Shown here piece after piece: positions 1 to 11,386 of a stretch of 64,000 nt of DNA. The stretch is from Trichoplax adhaerens (taxonomy: Eukaryota; Placozoa; Uniplacotomia; Trichoplacea; Trichoplacidae). How positions within the stretch are numbered: the stretch's first letter is position 1; each line of letters opens with the position of its first letter. The translations under genes were made by a program, and so were the position numbers. The notes beneath the pieces are model-generated. The model saw only the letters and a program-made list of their open reading frames with translations, had not been told where the DNA came from and made no database searches. The stretch is taken from positions 4,440,935-4,504,934 of the forward strand of contig NW_002060945.1 in the NCBI RefSeq assembly GCF_000150275.1. Reading direction: 5' to 3'.

Positions 1-2133
1 TATTATTAAATTTACCCTTTATTTAACAATGTAACTTTTAAGTATCTATTCCGTACCCTTATATTATATTTCTTGTCAAGAATCGTTCATATAGCATGTT
101 ATTTGTAAGCATATCAGTAATCGATTTTCTTTTATTAGTACGTACTCATTATGTTAAAATTAAATATAGAAATGACATATGTTGGAATCTTAGTTCTAAA
201 AACAGTTATTATGTTTATATCTATAGTCAACATAGGATCTGGAACAGCAATTAAAACAATAATAATGAAGTAGCATACACGTGTATTAGATTCTAATCCT
301 AAACTACTTATTAATTATGAAGTAGTCAGGGCTGGTAATCTCAATTAACGGCGATAATTATAGTGTCCATGTCAGCTGAGATTCTGAAATTGTACTTGAG
401 GCTATAGCGAATACAGTATATTTCATATTCTAGACCCAAAACTAATTTTCAACTTGAAATAGATAATTTCAGTCAGTAGAGGTAATCTTACGAGTTCGGA
501 TAGTCAAACAGAGGGTCTAGTATCGAGATTAAACTTCATAATCGTACTCGTACACGTACAACTGTAGACATTAATATAGTGAACGATTTAACTATTACGT
601 AGTACTGCAACAACGCAATTAACAGTAAGTAGAGATATGTCGTATAGTAATTTGATGTAATGCATTGTTAACAGAATAGGCTTTCCCCTATGCTGATTCA
701 ATCATGTTTAAATCAGCTTTCAAATTTTAAATTTCTCTGCTTATTTCTAAATATAGTGCGGTAAATCTTTGAAGTCATTAGTTCACATTAAGAGTAAATT
801 AATCGAATGACTTCTTAAGTAGCATAATGAGGACTGAGTCGGAATTGTCTAAATGTAAAATATACTGATCGAATATGTGGTTCGACTTACTAGTGGCAAA
901 CGTACAGCCACATGTACAAGATCGATTAATTAAAGGTTGGTTAGAGTGGGGAGGAAGGAAAAGACATGCATTGTTTTATTAGACATTTACTATCCTAAGC
1001 TACTGTTCCGTAGTAATAAGTAACCAAATCAGAAGTATTTGCTATTTCATCTAATGTGATACGAGTATATCTCCTTAAATCTCCTCTTTAAGTTATCCAT
1101 TAAATATCGCATTCTTCAATAGATATCTGAATACTAATTTTCCACCAGGAGTAATAAATATTAATACTATGAAGTAAAGTATAAGAATATGACTTTACAT
1201 TGAATATTATGGACGCTAAACTCGATCTTAATACTGGATAGCTATACTAGATAGCTAATAGGCTATGGTATCATAAATTACTGACAAGGCTACCAAACTA
1301 CGGTAAATGTATTCATGAAATAATCATAATGTATTGCTTAACCAGTTCGCTATTACCAATAGCACGGTAATTGATATGTTGGGCAACTTTAACGTAGTAA
1401 ATAAATAAACAAGTGCCGTAATAAAATGAAAGATAAAAGTCGAATTTTAGCTGATCAGCAGGACCTGAGATTCTATGTGTGTATCTATTTTCTTATAAGC
1501 GATACGTCATGCCCGGAGAAAATTTAATAAGGTTAATAATGATTTACATTATAATAATAAAAATATCTTTAAAATTTACCGTACAATATGCAACAAATCA
1601 ACTTAATTGCCGTATTAATATTTATTATCTCAGTAATTGAAATGATGACATGATTACAAAATAACGATACTGAGACACGTTCCCCTCATGACGTCGAGAT
1701 GGGTGAACTTTATTAATTGTCCCTGGAAAGCTATAAATACGGTCAATTTACATCCAAAATTTTAATAATTGTCCAAACGATACTAACGTTATCTGCTCAC
1801 TAAGCAAACCGTATTACTTTTCCGATCTCTGTCAAGAAATTTTCTATTTACAATACAGAAATTTATTGGAATCTCAAATATGAGTGGATCAAAGCAAAAC
1901 TTTTCAATTTTAAACGTCGTTTCTCAGCGTACATTTTTGGCTATGATGGTTAGCAAATACTTAGTAAATTATTTTATACTGTATCGTAAACGATATCACA
2001 TTAATTTCAATATAAATGTTCAAATTTCGAGAGTAGCCGTAGCACTGTAAACTACATTAAGATATCATTTAAGTTGTAATTCCTTTAGCAATTCGCTTAT
2101 GCAAAAATTTAGACGATATCTAACGTATAATTA

Positions 2134-2253
2134 CTGTCGCTAGAACAAATACTACAATGATAATTAATCTAGAAATTAATAATATATCGTTTCCTGTCGC
2201 TAGAATAAATGCTGTAATAATCATCAATCTAGAAATTAATACATTAGTTTCAG
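2134..2253. repeat. 60-bp imperfect tandem duplication
   Basis: Two adjacent copies with a 60-base period each start with CTGTCGCTAGAA and contain AATCTAGAAATTAAT. They differ at several positions, so the duplication is not very recent. No coding content. Confidence 0.7.
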
Positions 2254-2730
2254 TAGTATTCGAAAGGCTATAGAAGAGTTTACCGGATGTCAGAATATGA
2301 TATGGTTAGAATTAAAATATTTGATCGAGAAAGTATATGAGTATAAGAAGCTATTGTAGAGATAACTACTCGTATTAGCGTAAGAGTATATTATAGTCCT
2401 TTTTGCAGTCCTTGTGATACGAGTACTGATTATATATTATCATATATTCTGTACGGTAATGCATCATAGCATGATTCTTCAGTTACAAAGAAAATTTTAG
2501 TAAGCTACGTATCAATAGTCCGAATCTACGGTATCCAATCACAATATTTCTTTTCTATAAAATCGGTACTTTATATAATTGTAATATTGGGTACATTACA
2601 ATAGATGATTGGATTTTTAAGTAGTAAATTAAACTAATATAGTTATGTCTTATTTGCGGTAGTTACGTATTAGAATAAAGTACTATTAATTTATTTTAGG
2701 CGTACAGTCAGTAAACACTAATAATAATCT

Positions 2731-2802
2731 GCACGGTGAAGCGTGCTGAGCAAAGCTAGACTCGCCCGCGCGCGTTTTTCACGGGTATCACGAGGCTAGT
2801 TA
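2731..2802. other. CpG-rich patch in AT-rich DNA
   Basis: About 70 bases with many CpGs, including the run CCCGCGCGCG, stand out against the AT-rich surroundings. The patch lies about 520 bases upstream of the small ORF at 3320. It might be a promoter element or an unmethylated CpG patch. This is inference only. Confidence 0.35.
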
Positions 2803-3319
2803 AATTAATTAAATCATCATTTATAGAAAGGAAATCAAAATACATATGGTATCGTAGATCTCCTTACAATACTGCACCGACAGAGAAAACTAGACTATTT
2901 ATTATGATTTTCTTTAAAAACTGTTTGTTAAGATCGAGAAAAGTCGAAATATCGAATATCAAGTTAAATCTAATTTCTAGTCTCATCTCTTAATTAAATT
3001 TGAATTGATAATCTGGGAGTAATTTTTATATCTTAACTATACAGTATTGCTATAAGTATCGATATTATATAGCGAATTACTGGTATTGATACGGTACAGT
3101 ATTCTCTACGTGTCTAGATAACTACGAGAGAATTGTCGCTTTTTAGTTTAATTAATAGTTAATTTGATTCATTAAAAATTACGAGTTGCAAGAGCGAGCA
3201 CACTTCTATTGCTATCAATGTATATCTAGGCTTGAAAAGATAAGTCTTACAAGCCAGCAGGTGTCTAAATCCAAAATTAATCTAACCTTACAAATATATC
3301 AAATTCTTTTATTATTTAG

Positions 3320-3829
3320 ATGTTTATGCTATCGATCAATCTTTACGGAGTTCTTCACTGCCACGGCCGCTCTATTATTATTAAGAGAGATACTCCTGAG
3401 ATGTTTCCTTTGGAGAATAAATTTATACAACCAGAAGTTTGTATCGATGGCGGAAATATTGCCAACGACTATCTTCACCAAATTAGACAACAAAATAAGT
3501 GTGCAATTATACAAGAAACAAAGTATTTTCGTATTCATTACGATGACTTCGGTTATCCTACACCGACTGGATTCATGGCGAAAACTTGCCTTCCTATTAA
3601 CTGCGGAGATACTGAAGACGTCAGCAAAAATTGCAGAAACTATGTTAACATGACCAGTCATCCTCTTTATATCCGTTATTCAGATAATCAGGTTGGAGTA
3701 ACGCAATATCTTAGTGTCGCCAATTGTATAATACCGCCAACAAATAAAACTGTTATATTTGGTACTTTACAATCTAACAAGACGATCGAATTTCTCGATA
3801 ATGAAGTTAATACTATAAATACTTGGTAA
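3320..3829 (+). CDS. Uncharacterised small cysteine-rich protein (possible exon)
   Basis: Open frame of 169 codons from an ATG at 3320 to a TAA. I do not recognise the family. The N-terminus (residues 1-16) is mildly hydrophobic and could be a weak signal peptide. Seven cysteines follow or fall near it, including the spacing C-x5-C in KTCLPINCGDTED and isolated cysteines near the C-terminus, and there are candidate N-glycosylation sites (NMT, NKT). Together these would suit a small secreted, disulphide-bonded protein, perhaps cystine-knot-like. The ATG lies directly after a pyrimidine-rich stretch ending in AG (TTATTATTTAG), so the frame could instead be a 3' exon joined to an upstream signal-peptide exon. 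No palindrome island lies upstream, unlike the other genes here. Coding status is unproven. Confidence 0.4.
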   Translation: MFMLSINLYGVLHCHGRSIIIKRDTPEMFPLENKFIQPEVCIDGGNIANDYLHQIRQQNKCAIIQETKYFRIHYDDFGYPTPTGFMAKTCLPINCGDTEDVSKNCRNYVNMTSHPLYIRYSDNQVGVTQYLSVANCIIPPTNKTVIFGTLQSNKTIEFLDNEVNTINTW

Positions 3830-5585
3830 CTCAACACAATTTATTGTAATAATAATAATCACGATATACGAATATATCGAAGATAACAAGATGGTTATCT
3901 GTCATATTTATACCTCAAATTTCGATTATTTCGAGTAATTATAAAGTATTTACGTAATGTTCTTCACGAGGATAATATTAAGTATGAGATTTTATCTCAG
4001 TACTACATTACTAATCTAAGATATTATGCAACTACTAAATTATATTACTATCATCAACTAATTATTAATCAACTAATTATTAAGCTGCAAATGATAATTT
4101 AAATTAATCGAATCGAATAATGAAGTAGAAGTTAATTTTACTATTCTATTTGAACAATTCATTGGGCTATTTATATAGTTTATTAAGTACCCAAAGTGAA
4201 TCCATAAATACAGTATTATTGTAGTCGAATACATATACTGTATTACGTATTACTGAATATTCTATAAGGTAATCGATAGTAAAATGTATTCCTTTTAAAG
4301 TACTTATTTTGGAGATATATTTATTGACGGTGTGTTGATAATGGAATTAGAAATCTATTGTTACTCAATATTTTTACCCTATTTATGTTGCACTATATAT
4401 CTCGCACATCTAGCTTTTACAGTACTTATTTTGGAGATATATTTATTGACGGTGTGTTGATGATGGAATTAGAAATCTATTGTTACTCAATATTTTTACC
4501 CTGTTTATGTTGTACTATGTATCTCGCACATCTAGCTCTTTTGTATTACTAATAAATTTATATTTTACATAATATTACACTTGTCTATCTAAGTGATTTA
4601 AATCGTTTAGCGGTTCAACCGATAGAGTAGATATTATTTACGATCGCGTCTTAAGATGTAGATGATATGGATCATATCGAGTAATGCACCCACCTATTTA
4701 AGTGTTGAAATTACAGTAAACACGAATAAACAAGCTAACACATGCAGTACTATATGCTTAATTAATCTTGAATAAGAATACGGTTGGCCAGACTATCGAT
4801 GCTAGTAATTATATTAAGCGTAATATAAGTGATCTTCTTATTTTATTAGCTTTCCTCATTTATACACCGTACAGATCTCAATAAATACTAGCATTCTACA
4901 GGGAATAGAGCGTTAGCATTAAGAGCTACATCAAAAATCCATACTAAAACCCTTTATTAAGCATAGAAATACGTACTTTCCCAAAACTTTTATTGCATTT
5001 ACAGCTGGATACTTTCATTTTAGAGGTAGGAAACATTACAAGTAAACGTATTGAAAGTTTTCTTGAAAGCCCGTAGAGTACATTACATTCGAAGCTATTT
5101 AATTTCATCTACCATTTTTTCCTGAAAACGACTTAAAAGCTGATGATACGGGTTAAATTATGTTGAGCCGTTTCAGCTAACTTGAATGCACTACTAATAA
5201 ATTAAAAAAATTATTAATGGGTATACTACAGGTAACTTTTATATTCATGAAACTAAAATATTAAAGCTGAAGTCTATAACATAACAACATTTGGTCAGCA
5301 TACGTACGATATACCTTAGGGATATAACATTCCGAAGTTAAGCATTTATCCTTATGCAGCGATGGGTACTAGTTTGTGTTACTCGTATATTGCTAAATTT
5401 ATTATAAAGAGAGTATTGGAGTAGTCCAAAAATCTTGACCGGCTTTCTCAATGCTGAGGTAAGCGTACAGTAGGCAGCGTGACAAAGGACAGAGGTAGTG
5501 TGAGCTCTCTTACGCATAGTACTGCTGGCTAAGAAATATTACAATCAGCTACAGTAATGCAAGTGCTTCCCATTACTTCCCATCT
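3830..5585. other. Gene-free AT-rich stretch
   Basis: No supported exon. It contains the 122-bp tandem duplication at about 4.29-4.54 kb. A short open frame over that duplication is an accident of the repeat. Confidence 0.5.
4292..4537. repeat. 122-bp near-perfect tandem duplication
   Basis: Two head-to-tail copies with a period of 122 bases, each carrying GTACTTATTTTGGAGATAT and ending in CTCGCACATCTAGCT. Only a few substitutions separate them, so the duplication looks recent. Confidence 0.85.
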
Positions 5586-5730
5586 CTACATTTTCATTGG
5601 CAAAATTGCACTTCGTAGGCTTTGCAAGCTTTGCATTTGCAGGATACCTTTTTTATATAGCCTTCCCTCCTGCGCCATTGCCTGAAGCTGGCGGCGTCGT
5701 GTTGTCGGTCCATCTTGCCGCACCGGCAAG

Positions 5731-5836
5731 GTACAGTGTACATTGTACTGTAGCATAACTACAATACAATGTACAGTACAGTACAGTACTGTACTCGACG
5801 AAGTACAGTACTGCACATTACTGTATACCTTACAGT
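5731..5836. repeat. ACTGT/ACAGT palindrome island, ICE1-like 5' flank
   Basis: Dense overlapping copies of GTACAGTAC, CTGTAC and TACTGTA strings. It lies 0.3-0.4 kb upstream of the ATG at 6129. Open frames crossing it give low-complexity Tyr/Thr/Cys/Val peptides and are not genes. Confidence 0.85.
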
Positions 5837-6128
5837 ACAAAGATCTTACTGTATAGTGTGGACTGTGTCCACTGACTTACTAAAGCCATCCAAAATTGTC
5901 CCACCTGTAAAAGAATAATTTAATATCATCTACCCTTTAATCAGACTTAATTATTGTTATTCCTTCCATCGTATGGACTTTAGGGTTATGAAATGGAATC
6001 ATTGATGAATTGTAGCTCTTTTTCATAACAGATCGTTGATAGGAAACTCTCACTTAATGTGCGGTAATCAGGGCATCTGAATAGCAAGAGAAAGAGACCA
6101 TCACCAGCCTCTTGTCCTCATCAGCAAA

Positions 6129-9100
6129 ATGCAAGACTTTGATGTCGATGCGGATCAGTTAAGGAAGCAGATTTTAACCATCAAGGAAGCAATATTCGAT
6201 CGTGGAAAGTTATTGACATTGTATCAAGAGAAATGCAATCAAGTTCAAGCTATTCGAAAAGAATTAATCGATGATGCTGCAACACAACAGCGATTAATAA
6301 GTGAATTGAAGAACAGTCAGTCATTACAACCAAAGTTAACACATGCAGAAGAAACGATACAACAGTTGCAAGAGGACAAACGACAATTGACATCTTTGCT
6401 TGAACAGCAACAAAATGCAACTGCAGCTAGCCAAAAATATGCAGAACAATTACGCTTAGTCATTACAGAAAATGAATCCGCTAGATTCAACCTAAAGTCG
6501 GAAAGCAGTAACTTGAAAAATAATATTGACAAATGGAAAGTAGAAGATAAAAAAAATAAAGAAAAAATTGAAAAATACGCCAGTAAAATTGAATATTTAA
6601 CTAAATTTAATAAAGGTTCGTTGAATAGCCTGACATTTTAAAAATGGATTATTTCAAGCCTATAGGCTGTACATAAGTGACTGTGACATAATGCTAAAAT
6701 TAGTGTAGTATTCAATCAATAGATGAATAGACAAGTACACTGTACATTTAGCCGAGCACCATTTCTCTTTTGATAATGTATAATTACAATATAATTTATT
6801 TCTACGATATTATAATACTCGTAAGCATAGTAAAATAATTACATCAAAATTTATATTTCAATTTATTTACATATGACGTAGTCTTGAAAGAAGAGAAGCA
6901 ACAGCAAGCTAAGAAAATTAAAGAACTAGAGAAAGAACTTTCCAGGCTAGAAAAATCATCTGCAAACTATAACAATAATAGCAGTAGGAAGAGGCAGCAT
7001 AAAAGGAATAGCGTCTCTGTTACCAAATGCCACAAATTAGGCAGTCCTAATTTGGTTAATGATAAAGTATCGGATGTACCAGAACCTGAAATTGGCGACT
7101 TTACATCATCAGATTCTGATTCTTCTGCAGAGTCTAGAATTGAAAAAGCCTTGGCTGATCCTTCGCAGCAATACTCCGGTGAACAGACATTGAACAGTCC
7201 TTGCAAATCAAATAAAGAGGAAGGAGAAATTTCGGACGCTACAGAGGATGGATCACAAAGTGGTCTCGTTGAAGGTCAAAACCATCATATAGAATATGAC
7301 AACAACGAAATAGACATGGATAATGATCTCGCATCATTTGATCAAACCAAATCCATTGAATTTCCGATACGAAAAGACTCTCCTAAATATATTGCCAACC
7401 AAGAAAGTGAACAACACGACATTAAGCAAGATTCAGAGCCATGCACTGTTCGGCATAATCACCGTAAACTATTGACCGATACTAAACATTCTCGTAGACA
7501 AAAGCTAACCCGGAGTTGTAAACCAGTTGCAAAGCTGCCAAGTGCTAATCAAATAATTGATTCACTGCCTAATCAAATCACTGATACCTCATCAAGTGCT
7601 GCTGGAGTCGATATCATCGATAAAAATAAAAAAGATCAAACGAATGATCAGAATACGAAACTGGTAGGAGATCATGGGTTAAAAAGAAAAAGAGTAGATA
7701 AGACTGCTATCGATAAATCACCTAGCAAAATTTTTTCTAACACCAATATAATAGCTGATGCAACACCACCAGTGCCATTAGCGTATCATAAGAATGAAAA
7801 TTATACGGATATTTTAATGAAGGTGCAAGAAGAGATTGATACAATTGATAATCTTGCATTATCACCGCTATCATTTAATTCTGATCGTGAAGATGATCGC
7901 ACTGCAAGAGTCTTACAAGATTTTTCAGAATTCTGTTCTGTAATCCTTGACGATACTATCTCACCCATTTCTTCATCATCCAATGAAGAATATCAGGACG
8001 GTAACCGAGCAAACTTAGACGCTTGTTCAAACAAGGATCATGCTCAACAAACAAGTAAAATTCATGGCAATTTCAACGTAGATGCAACTAACACCATAGA
8101 CACTGATGACACTTGTATCAGTAAGGAAGTAGGTTTATCTTCGCTAATTTAATTGAATTATTTATATCATAATACTATATTAAAATATTATTAAGTTTTT
8201 CATCGAAATCGATTGCAGGTGTCTTAATAAGAGACCTTACGGAGATTTTATTCGTAGTATTAATAACAAGATTCTTTACTTCGTGTATATATTTAGAATG
8301 CGAATGATATAGATAAAGGAACGAATGTAACAAAAGTAGCTAAATTTATAGGAGTATGCCAACAATCAAGAAACTCTTCAGAATCCTCCGAGAGTGATAA
8401 ACCAAATCGCACTAAACCTGCTTTGCCTAATGAAAATGAACAAATAAACAAAACACCACAGCAACGAAAAAAAAATTTGAAAAATACACGTACGAGTGTA
8501 ATAGAATACAATAATAATAGTATTATTAATTTTGTATCCTATCTTTTCATCATTTTCTAAAAATTGTGTGGCTATGCTACTTCAATTAACTTTTATAGGC
8601 TATAATACTAGACAGCGAACCCGTTATAAAGACACCGACAATGTAGTAAAGTCTTCATCTCATCGCAGTACTAGAATGAACATTAAATCGAATAAACGAC
8701 AAGTCATAAGTTGCAAGGATCACGAGTCTTCTGATAGTGAAGACGATTTCCAGCCAAAATATTGGAATGACTTATTTTTAGCTCTATACAGTAACAGAGT
8801 ATCTGTCAGCGCAATAACTGAAAGAATGATACATGATAATGTTTCAACAACTAGGATGGTTTATGTCCTTTTATCAAATTTACCGTCGCTTCTTGATTCA
8901 AAAACTGATAGCGAACTGGACCCACTTGAACATTTAATTAACGATGATTACTCTAAATCTATTTTATGTGCACAAGAAAATCGATTTGTTGATGCTGTAA
9001 TCAAGCTTGAAAGCAAATATGTAAGTCCAGATTAACATTTACTGCGGCTTTTAAAATCTGTGTAACAGAATGCTGATGTCGTACCTTAATGGCATGCTTA

Positions 9101-11156
9101 TGAGGATTGTTTTATCACGAACTATGCATTGTTATCCTTACAGAAACCAGACTCTTCATTTCTATCTCAGTTCTTGCACATCATCTCAAGCTCTGCTTTC
9201 AGCCAAAATGACGAATGCAACCAATTACAATTATCCAAATGGTAGGATTACCCGGCAGACAATCATTATTTTTTTATTTTCAATATTAACTGTTCTATAA
9301 TTTAATACTTCTTGCTTCTATTTCATACAGTCGCTTAATGGTTGATATCTGTAAAAGATTAGGTAAGTAATGCAGCTATGATGTAGATAGCGGTCATGGA
9401 TTAATAGGTGCATCTAGTAGTCCTTGATAATGACATACTTGTTACCATAAATGTTATCCCATACAGGTTTGATATCACAGTGTATGGATTTTAACTTCTT
9501 TTCTATATAGGATTAGCTAAGCCAATTATTGATTTCCTGACAAAAATTGTTAACGAAGGCCATAAATGTAATAGAATTTATTTACAGCAAGTTTTCCTAA
9601 CAGTATTTATTGTTTGGCCGGATTGTCTTAAGGAGGTGTGTCATTATTGATACAGAGACTGTAATCTAACTTTAGCAGCATGGCAGCAAATACGCGTATA
9701 CATGGTTTTCATTGTCTTCAATTTTATTATATCGGTCAATCATCAATATACAATATACTTAACGAAATTTCGAAATTTTTTTATTTGACTAAACAAGGAT
9801 TTACACGTACGTAATGAACACCCATACCTATGGAAAGGTACGTCATTTTTTATACTCGTATAATCTTGTACAAAATTCTTACCTAATACAAGATAATTCT
9901 TTGGTAAAAATCACCTTTTTTTACGCTTCGTACTGTAGATCTGTTTGATCCACAATTGGCCACTATCGAAATTATATTAATCTACCTTATCAGTTGCACT
10001 GGTAATTTTACTATTCAAGTTAAGGAAAAGGTATGGCTTCTCTTGAGATAAATATTCAGTACTTGAATTCAACTCTTATAATTACCACTGAAATGAAAAA
10101 TTTTAATTTCTAGATGAAGAAAATACTAAATGTTACACAGACATGGAAAGAGGTTGATTCGTTATCTTCGTTGCTTACCGAGTTATATTATACTGTTATT
10201 ATAATTCTCATTTATTTATAACCTCATTATTCTACCGAAGGTGATACAGTGTTTGTTCTCGATTTTTTAGTTACACAACCACCGAGATTTGATAATTTTG
10301 GTCGTTATGAAATTCTTAGATTTGTTAAATGATCTAAATTTTGGCTCATCTAATGCCTTAACTGGTAAATACGTATTTCTTCTGTTGTTTAATACACCTT
10401 AATAGAACCAGGTCATTTAATGATTTTAGTTGTTTATCGACTAAGATTCTTTTTTTAAAGGTGACAAATCTGACCAACAAATAAAGTTATTGGACGATCG
10501 TACGCTTGTACTATGCCATTGTATTGAGATTCTATGTTTATATGAAGAACCGCATAAAGTTTTTACGAAAATTATCTCGACTAAGATGTTCCCGACAATA
10601 ACTCGATGGAAAAGTCATGCCCTAACACAGCGGTGGGTCAGAAGTCAAGCTTCATCACTTATCACAGTTGTATCTATTGTATGGATATTAGGTAAGTATA
10701 TCTGCTATCATTACAATGTAATAATGATTATGTACAAATGAAATTAATATTTTGAAAATGATTACTACTCTGTGTCATTTAAAGGGAAAATTGGTAAGCA
10801 GTGGATTCACGATAACGCAACCACTGTAGACAAAATTGCCGAATTGTTAATTTCTTTACTGTTGGAAGTAGAATTATCCAAAGGTATAGCTCATAATGTT
10901 TATACTTTAATTAAATAGTATAACTTGAATAAGCAGCTCTCAATTGCTAACGTCAATGGACTTATGCTCATCGTTAGGTACTTATTCTATTCAAGCAGCA
11001 GCCGCTAGATCTTTGTTAGAGTTGCAATTGATGAGAAAAACATCCATCGAGAGGGTAGTAACAACTTGGCTTGATCGTGTGAATAGTCATGTTGACTTTT
11101 CTTTTTCTACGCCCTTGAGTATTTCAACCTTTTGTAGTTTAGTCAATTTCAACTGA
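6129..11156 (+). CDS. ICE1: ICE1-like little elongation complex subunit 1
   Basis: Exons: 6129-6615, 6882-8120, 8313-8489, 8599-9020, 9144-9241, 9331-9362, 9511-9635, 10114-10152, 10271-10364, 10461-10691, 10785-10883, 10978-11156. All phases agree and give 1073 residues. The N-terminal ~190 residues form a coiled coil. Its start, ILTIKEAIFDRGKLLTLYQE followed by KCNQVQ, resembles the N-terminus of human ICE1 (LITLKQKI, then LLTEYQKKCDELQ). Residues ~200-600 are acidic, Ser/Asn-rich and low complexity. The C-terminal ~350 residues look helical. In animals ICE1 scaffolds the little elongation complex (with ICE2 and ELL), which supports RNA polymerase II transcription of snRNA genes in the nucleus. 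The start ATG has A at -3. The assignment rests on the N-terminal match and overall architecture. The protein is about half the length of human ICE1, with a shorter disordered middle. The splice sites at 10114 and 10978 are the least certain. Confidence 0.7.
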
Positions 11157-11380
11157 GCCATAAGGTTAACAGCATCGATTAAAGACATAATACTTCAATC
11201 TTGTTATCCTTTTATTATAGTATTTTTAATTAGTGAAAGTGTACAAATTGTAAATGATGTACTTTAACAGGCTTATTTCTGGCATATCTACAAGATACTA
11301 TCCGTAATTACTTCCAGAATGTGTGTATGCCTTAAGAGATTTTAAATCTTGCTTTTGTGTCATTTGATATTTTTATGTAT

Positions 11381-11386
11381 AATAAA
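11381..11386 (+). terminator. Candidate poly(A) signal of the ICE1-like gene
   Basis: AATAAA lies 225 bases after the stop codon and is the first canonical signal I noticed downstream on the + strand. The cleavage site is not identifiable. Confidence 0.45.

Larger units (their letters stand above)
1..3185. other. AT-rich stretch, no gene seen
   Basis: No open reading frame longer than about 60 codons and no recognisable exon, RNA gene or transposon was found in this stretch. It is strongly AT-rich. It contains a short duplication near 2.1-2.25 kb and a small CpG-rich patch near 2.73-2.80 kb, both listed separately. It could belong to an intron or flank of a gene outside the window. Confidence 0.5.

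Noticed and set aside
9070-9300. 76-codon frame between ICE1-like exons
   Set aside because: The true exon at 9144-9241 uses another frame, supported by phase and splice sites on both sides.
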